This document shows, in pieces, positions 61,797 to 64,000 of a stretch of DNA of 64,000 nt. The position numbers and the translations under genes were made by a program. Numbering within the stretch: the first letter of the stretch is position 1; the number at the start of each line of letters is the position of its first letter. The notes beneath the pieces were generated by a model. It did no database searches and was not told where the DNA came from. It saw only the letters and a list, made by a program, of their open reading frames with translations. This DNA is from Limnomonas spitsbergensis. Lineage: Eukaryota; Chlorophyta; Chlorophyceae; Chlamydomonadales. The stretch is from positions 1,054,001 to 1,118,000 of the forward strand of contig JAYJMM010000081.1 of assembly GCA_037349105.1 (NCBI GenBank), read 5' to 3'.

Positions 61797-64000
61797 TCAG
61801 GACAGAACCGGTGAACACCCAGCCGACAGCCGCCGCCTCCGAACCCTAACAAAGTCGACCAGCGTCAGCTCCATCCCCTCATCCTGATGCACCCCGGTCT
61901 TCCGAGCCCCCCCGCCACCGCCGCCGCCGCCGCCGTCGGCGTCGCGGCCCGCTGCGGCTCCCTCGTCCGCACCGCCGCCCGGGCCAGCTGCCGGGAGCCA
62001 CCTGCTCGGGTGCGCCGCGTGGTGTGAAGCAACGTCCGTGTTGCCGCCTCCGCTCTCGCCCAGCCACCGCGGGTCCTCGCGCCACCGCCGCGGGACGCGG
62101 TCCACGGCTAGCGTGTAGATTTCCAGGTCGCCCTCCCTAGCAGGCGGGCAGAAGCAGGTCACACCAGTAAGATCAACAAGTGTGAAATTTGTGATATGAT
62201 TATGAGCATTTGACTTACGAGTGCCCGGCAACCCTTCCCCCCCTTCAAGACCCACTTGGTGATGTGCATTCGTGTGACTGCCTTGTGGTCAGGAATGCGC
62301 AGCGAAGAAAAGGCCTCGTCGTAATGCACTCCGAACAAGCACGTAGACGCATAGAGGTAGACGCCGAACACCAAGCCCACCACCGGGGTAGCCAGCAGCC
62401 AGTAGTAGGCCAGCATGCCGCCATAATATGCCATGGCCTATAGCCAGGGGGGACGGGGCTCAGGGTTCAGGGTTCAGCAGTTGAACACCGATAAATGGCA
62501 TGGCCGGAACATGGGGTGTGTGGTTAAGTATTCAGGTTTCAGGATTGGGCAACGTATGGCCATATAAGCCATGGCCTGTTGCCAGGGGAAATGGGGTGAA
62601 GTGTCCAGGGTTCAGCAGATTACCAAAAAGAATTGCAGAGCCAAGATATGGGGTATGGGGTTTAGGATTCAGGGTTCAGGATTGCGCAACATATGGGTCA
62701 GGGTTCGGCAGCATACTGCCAATAAGTGGTATGGCCAAGACAGGGGGGCGGGGTTTAAGATTCAGGGCTCAGGCCTCAGGGTCCAGAATTTAGCCAGATA
62801 CCCCCATAACATGCCTAGGCCTTCAGCTGAGGGCCGCGGTTTGCTTAACCCGCCACCCTGATCTATAAAACCTTAAAACCCTGAACCCATGCCTGGGTCT
62901 ACAGCGGAGTGTGGCGGTTTGCAGGGTTTGGCAGCCAGCCTCTGTAACCTGTCATGTGCTTGGGCTGCTGACAGGGCAACTAGCAGCGAACGTAGGCTTC
63001 GCCCGTTTTTGTAGAGGTCCCTGAAGGTGCGGTGTGGCTGCTGGTGTGTGGGCTGACGCAGACCTTGATTGACAGGCCGGCCGCGCACGGCCGGCTCGCT
63101 TGCGCTGTCAGGCACAACGGTAGACCCTCCCCTTCTTTTGCCAAACCCTGTTCACCCAGACCCTGTCAAACCTCCTCACCGATATCCCGTAAATCCTCCT
63201 CATGCGGCGGGGCAAAAGATGACAATCGTATAAGAAAACAAGCAAAGCAGGTCCTCACCTGGACGCGACTCACGGCCTCCAAGCCGCGCTCCGGAGATGC
63301 AGAGCCGTCTGCAGACGTGCCGCACATGGCCGCCCGCGCCACCGCAATGGCCTCGGGCACGTCAAACAGTGCAAATGCAGCCCTGAGGGAGAGGACCAGG
63401 ATCATGAGGGGCACGTCAAATAGCGGAAAATCAACCTTAAGGCGGTGGGAGGTGGACGGCGAGGGGTGGTCTCATGCAACCAGGGTGCAGATCTAGATCT
63501 CCCACCTGATGCAGCCTGAATTCAGATCCAGATACCGCACCTGATGCAACTTAAATGCAGGCCTAACTTCCCACTTGCTTTAAACTGGCTTCAGATCTAG
63601 ATGCCAGGATATTCCACCTGATGCAGCCGGGTGCAGATCTAGATCCCAGGATCCCCCACCTGATGCAGCCGGGGTACAGGCCCAGGGTCCAAGCCTCCAA
63701 GCGGTCTCGGAAACCCATCGGGTCGGGAAAGTGTAGTGCCTCATACGTGCGGTACCAGCGGTACAGGCTGTCGGCACCGTCACGGCCGAGGTGCTCATAC
63801 CTGAGGAGCCAGCGATACAAGGCAGTACATCACAGTACATATCGGTACACCTATGCTCCGCACGTGAGATTGATTCCGGATCAGGCAGGTAGTGGGATTT
63901 GATTCCTGCTAACAAGGTTGACAGACACACGCGGCATTTTCACATCATGTCAACCTTACCCCATGGGCAGCTTGACGTGTACGGTATGAGCCTGCTATCA
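61797..64000 (-). CDS. Membrane calcineurin-like phosphoesterase family protein, 3' exons (5' end outside window)
   Basis: Exons read on minus: about 63990-63960 (HVKLPMG), 63800-63660 (YEHLGRDGADSL ... GFRDRLEAWTLG), 63382-63259 (FALFDVPEAIAVARAAMC), 62437-62219 (MLAYYWLLATPVVGLVFGVY ... HYDEAFSSLRI ... RMHITKW) and 62132-61797 (GDLEIYTLAVDRVPRRWRED, stop). All introns are GT-AG and phases are continuous (2, 2, 0, 0). The EAFSSLRI and GDLEIYTLAVDRVP texts match what I recall of the C-terminal part of large plant and algal multi-membrane proteins annotated as calcineurin-like phosphoesterases. The metal-binding domain would lie upstream, beyond the window. The acceptor of the last exon is chosen as GGAG before GGCGAC because it keeps the frame. 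The tail is Gly/Arg-rich, including a poly-Gly run from a GCC repeat (about 61910-61940). Confidence 0.6.
62440..62800. repeat. Degenerate GGGTTCAGG-rich tandem units in an intron
   Basis: Loose repeats of about 120 bp share ccatggcc, gccagggg and tcagggttcagg. They lie in the intron between the last two membrane-gene exons upstream of 62437. Confidence 0.6.
63490..63690. repeat. Tandem repeat containing a splice donor
   Basis: The text ccacctgatgcagcc with gatctagat recurs four to five times at irregular spacing of 45-60 bp. The copy nearest the exon forms the exon end and donor GGCTGCATCAG/gtggg at 63660. Confidence 0.65.

Overview
The window looks like nuclear DNA of a green alga, most likely a chlamydomonadalean (volvocine-type) species. 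The evidence is small GT-AG introns in every real gene, an expansin-type family of algal character, very dense short-period minisatellites, and fragments of LINE and Gypsy retrotransposons. The algal assignment is an inference from gene families and style; no rRNA or organelle marker is present. Almost all long open frames in the minisatellites, and the plus-strand frames over the retroelements, are artefacts.

The backbone is a tandem cluster of three related genes on the minus strand (2262-9790, 30757-36019, 44751-49801). Each has nine exons with identical phases, including a 13-nt micro-exon, and encodes a secreted single-domain expansin-like protein (signal peptide, double-psi beta-barrel cysteine pattern, HFD motif). 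Reading the three copies against each other fixes the exon borders. All three share a conserved block about 270-290 bp upstream of the start and a TGACGTCA palindrome about 680-820 bp upstream. Copy 3 has lost the acceptor of its last exon. Their introns hold the minisatellites: CAGG-rich repeats in intron 8 of copies 1 and 2, a 30-bp repeat (about 46 units) in intron 7 of copy 1, and a 64-bp repeat in intron 1 of copy 2.

Between copies 1 and 2 lies a 14.55-kb retroelement (14445-28995, minus strand) inserted in an older LINE. Its terminal repeats are not ordinary LTRs. They are arranged A1 - internal - B1 - A2 - B2, the split-direct-repeat layout known from Ngaro/PAT/TOC elements, yet its coding relics are Gypsy-like (Gag zinc knuckles, aspartic protease, DDE integrase tail, half a PHD finger). 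A 22-nt segment at the primer-binding position is perfectly complementary to a segment inside the A repeat, suggesting self-priming. Reverse transcriptase and RNase H are deleted.

Between copies 2 and 3 (36.9-43.9 kb) is a mosaic of LINE fragments and about 20 window-wide copies of a short inverted-repeat module. Right of copy 3 lies a 5'-truncated Gypsy pol ORF (51290-54196, minus) with integrase, an intact PHD finger and a methyltransferase-like tail. The last 2.2 kb holds the 3' exons of a minus-strand gene resembling plant and algal multi-membrane calcineurin-like phosphoesterases. The rest of 54-61.8 kb is repeats and a few unrecognised open frames.
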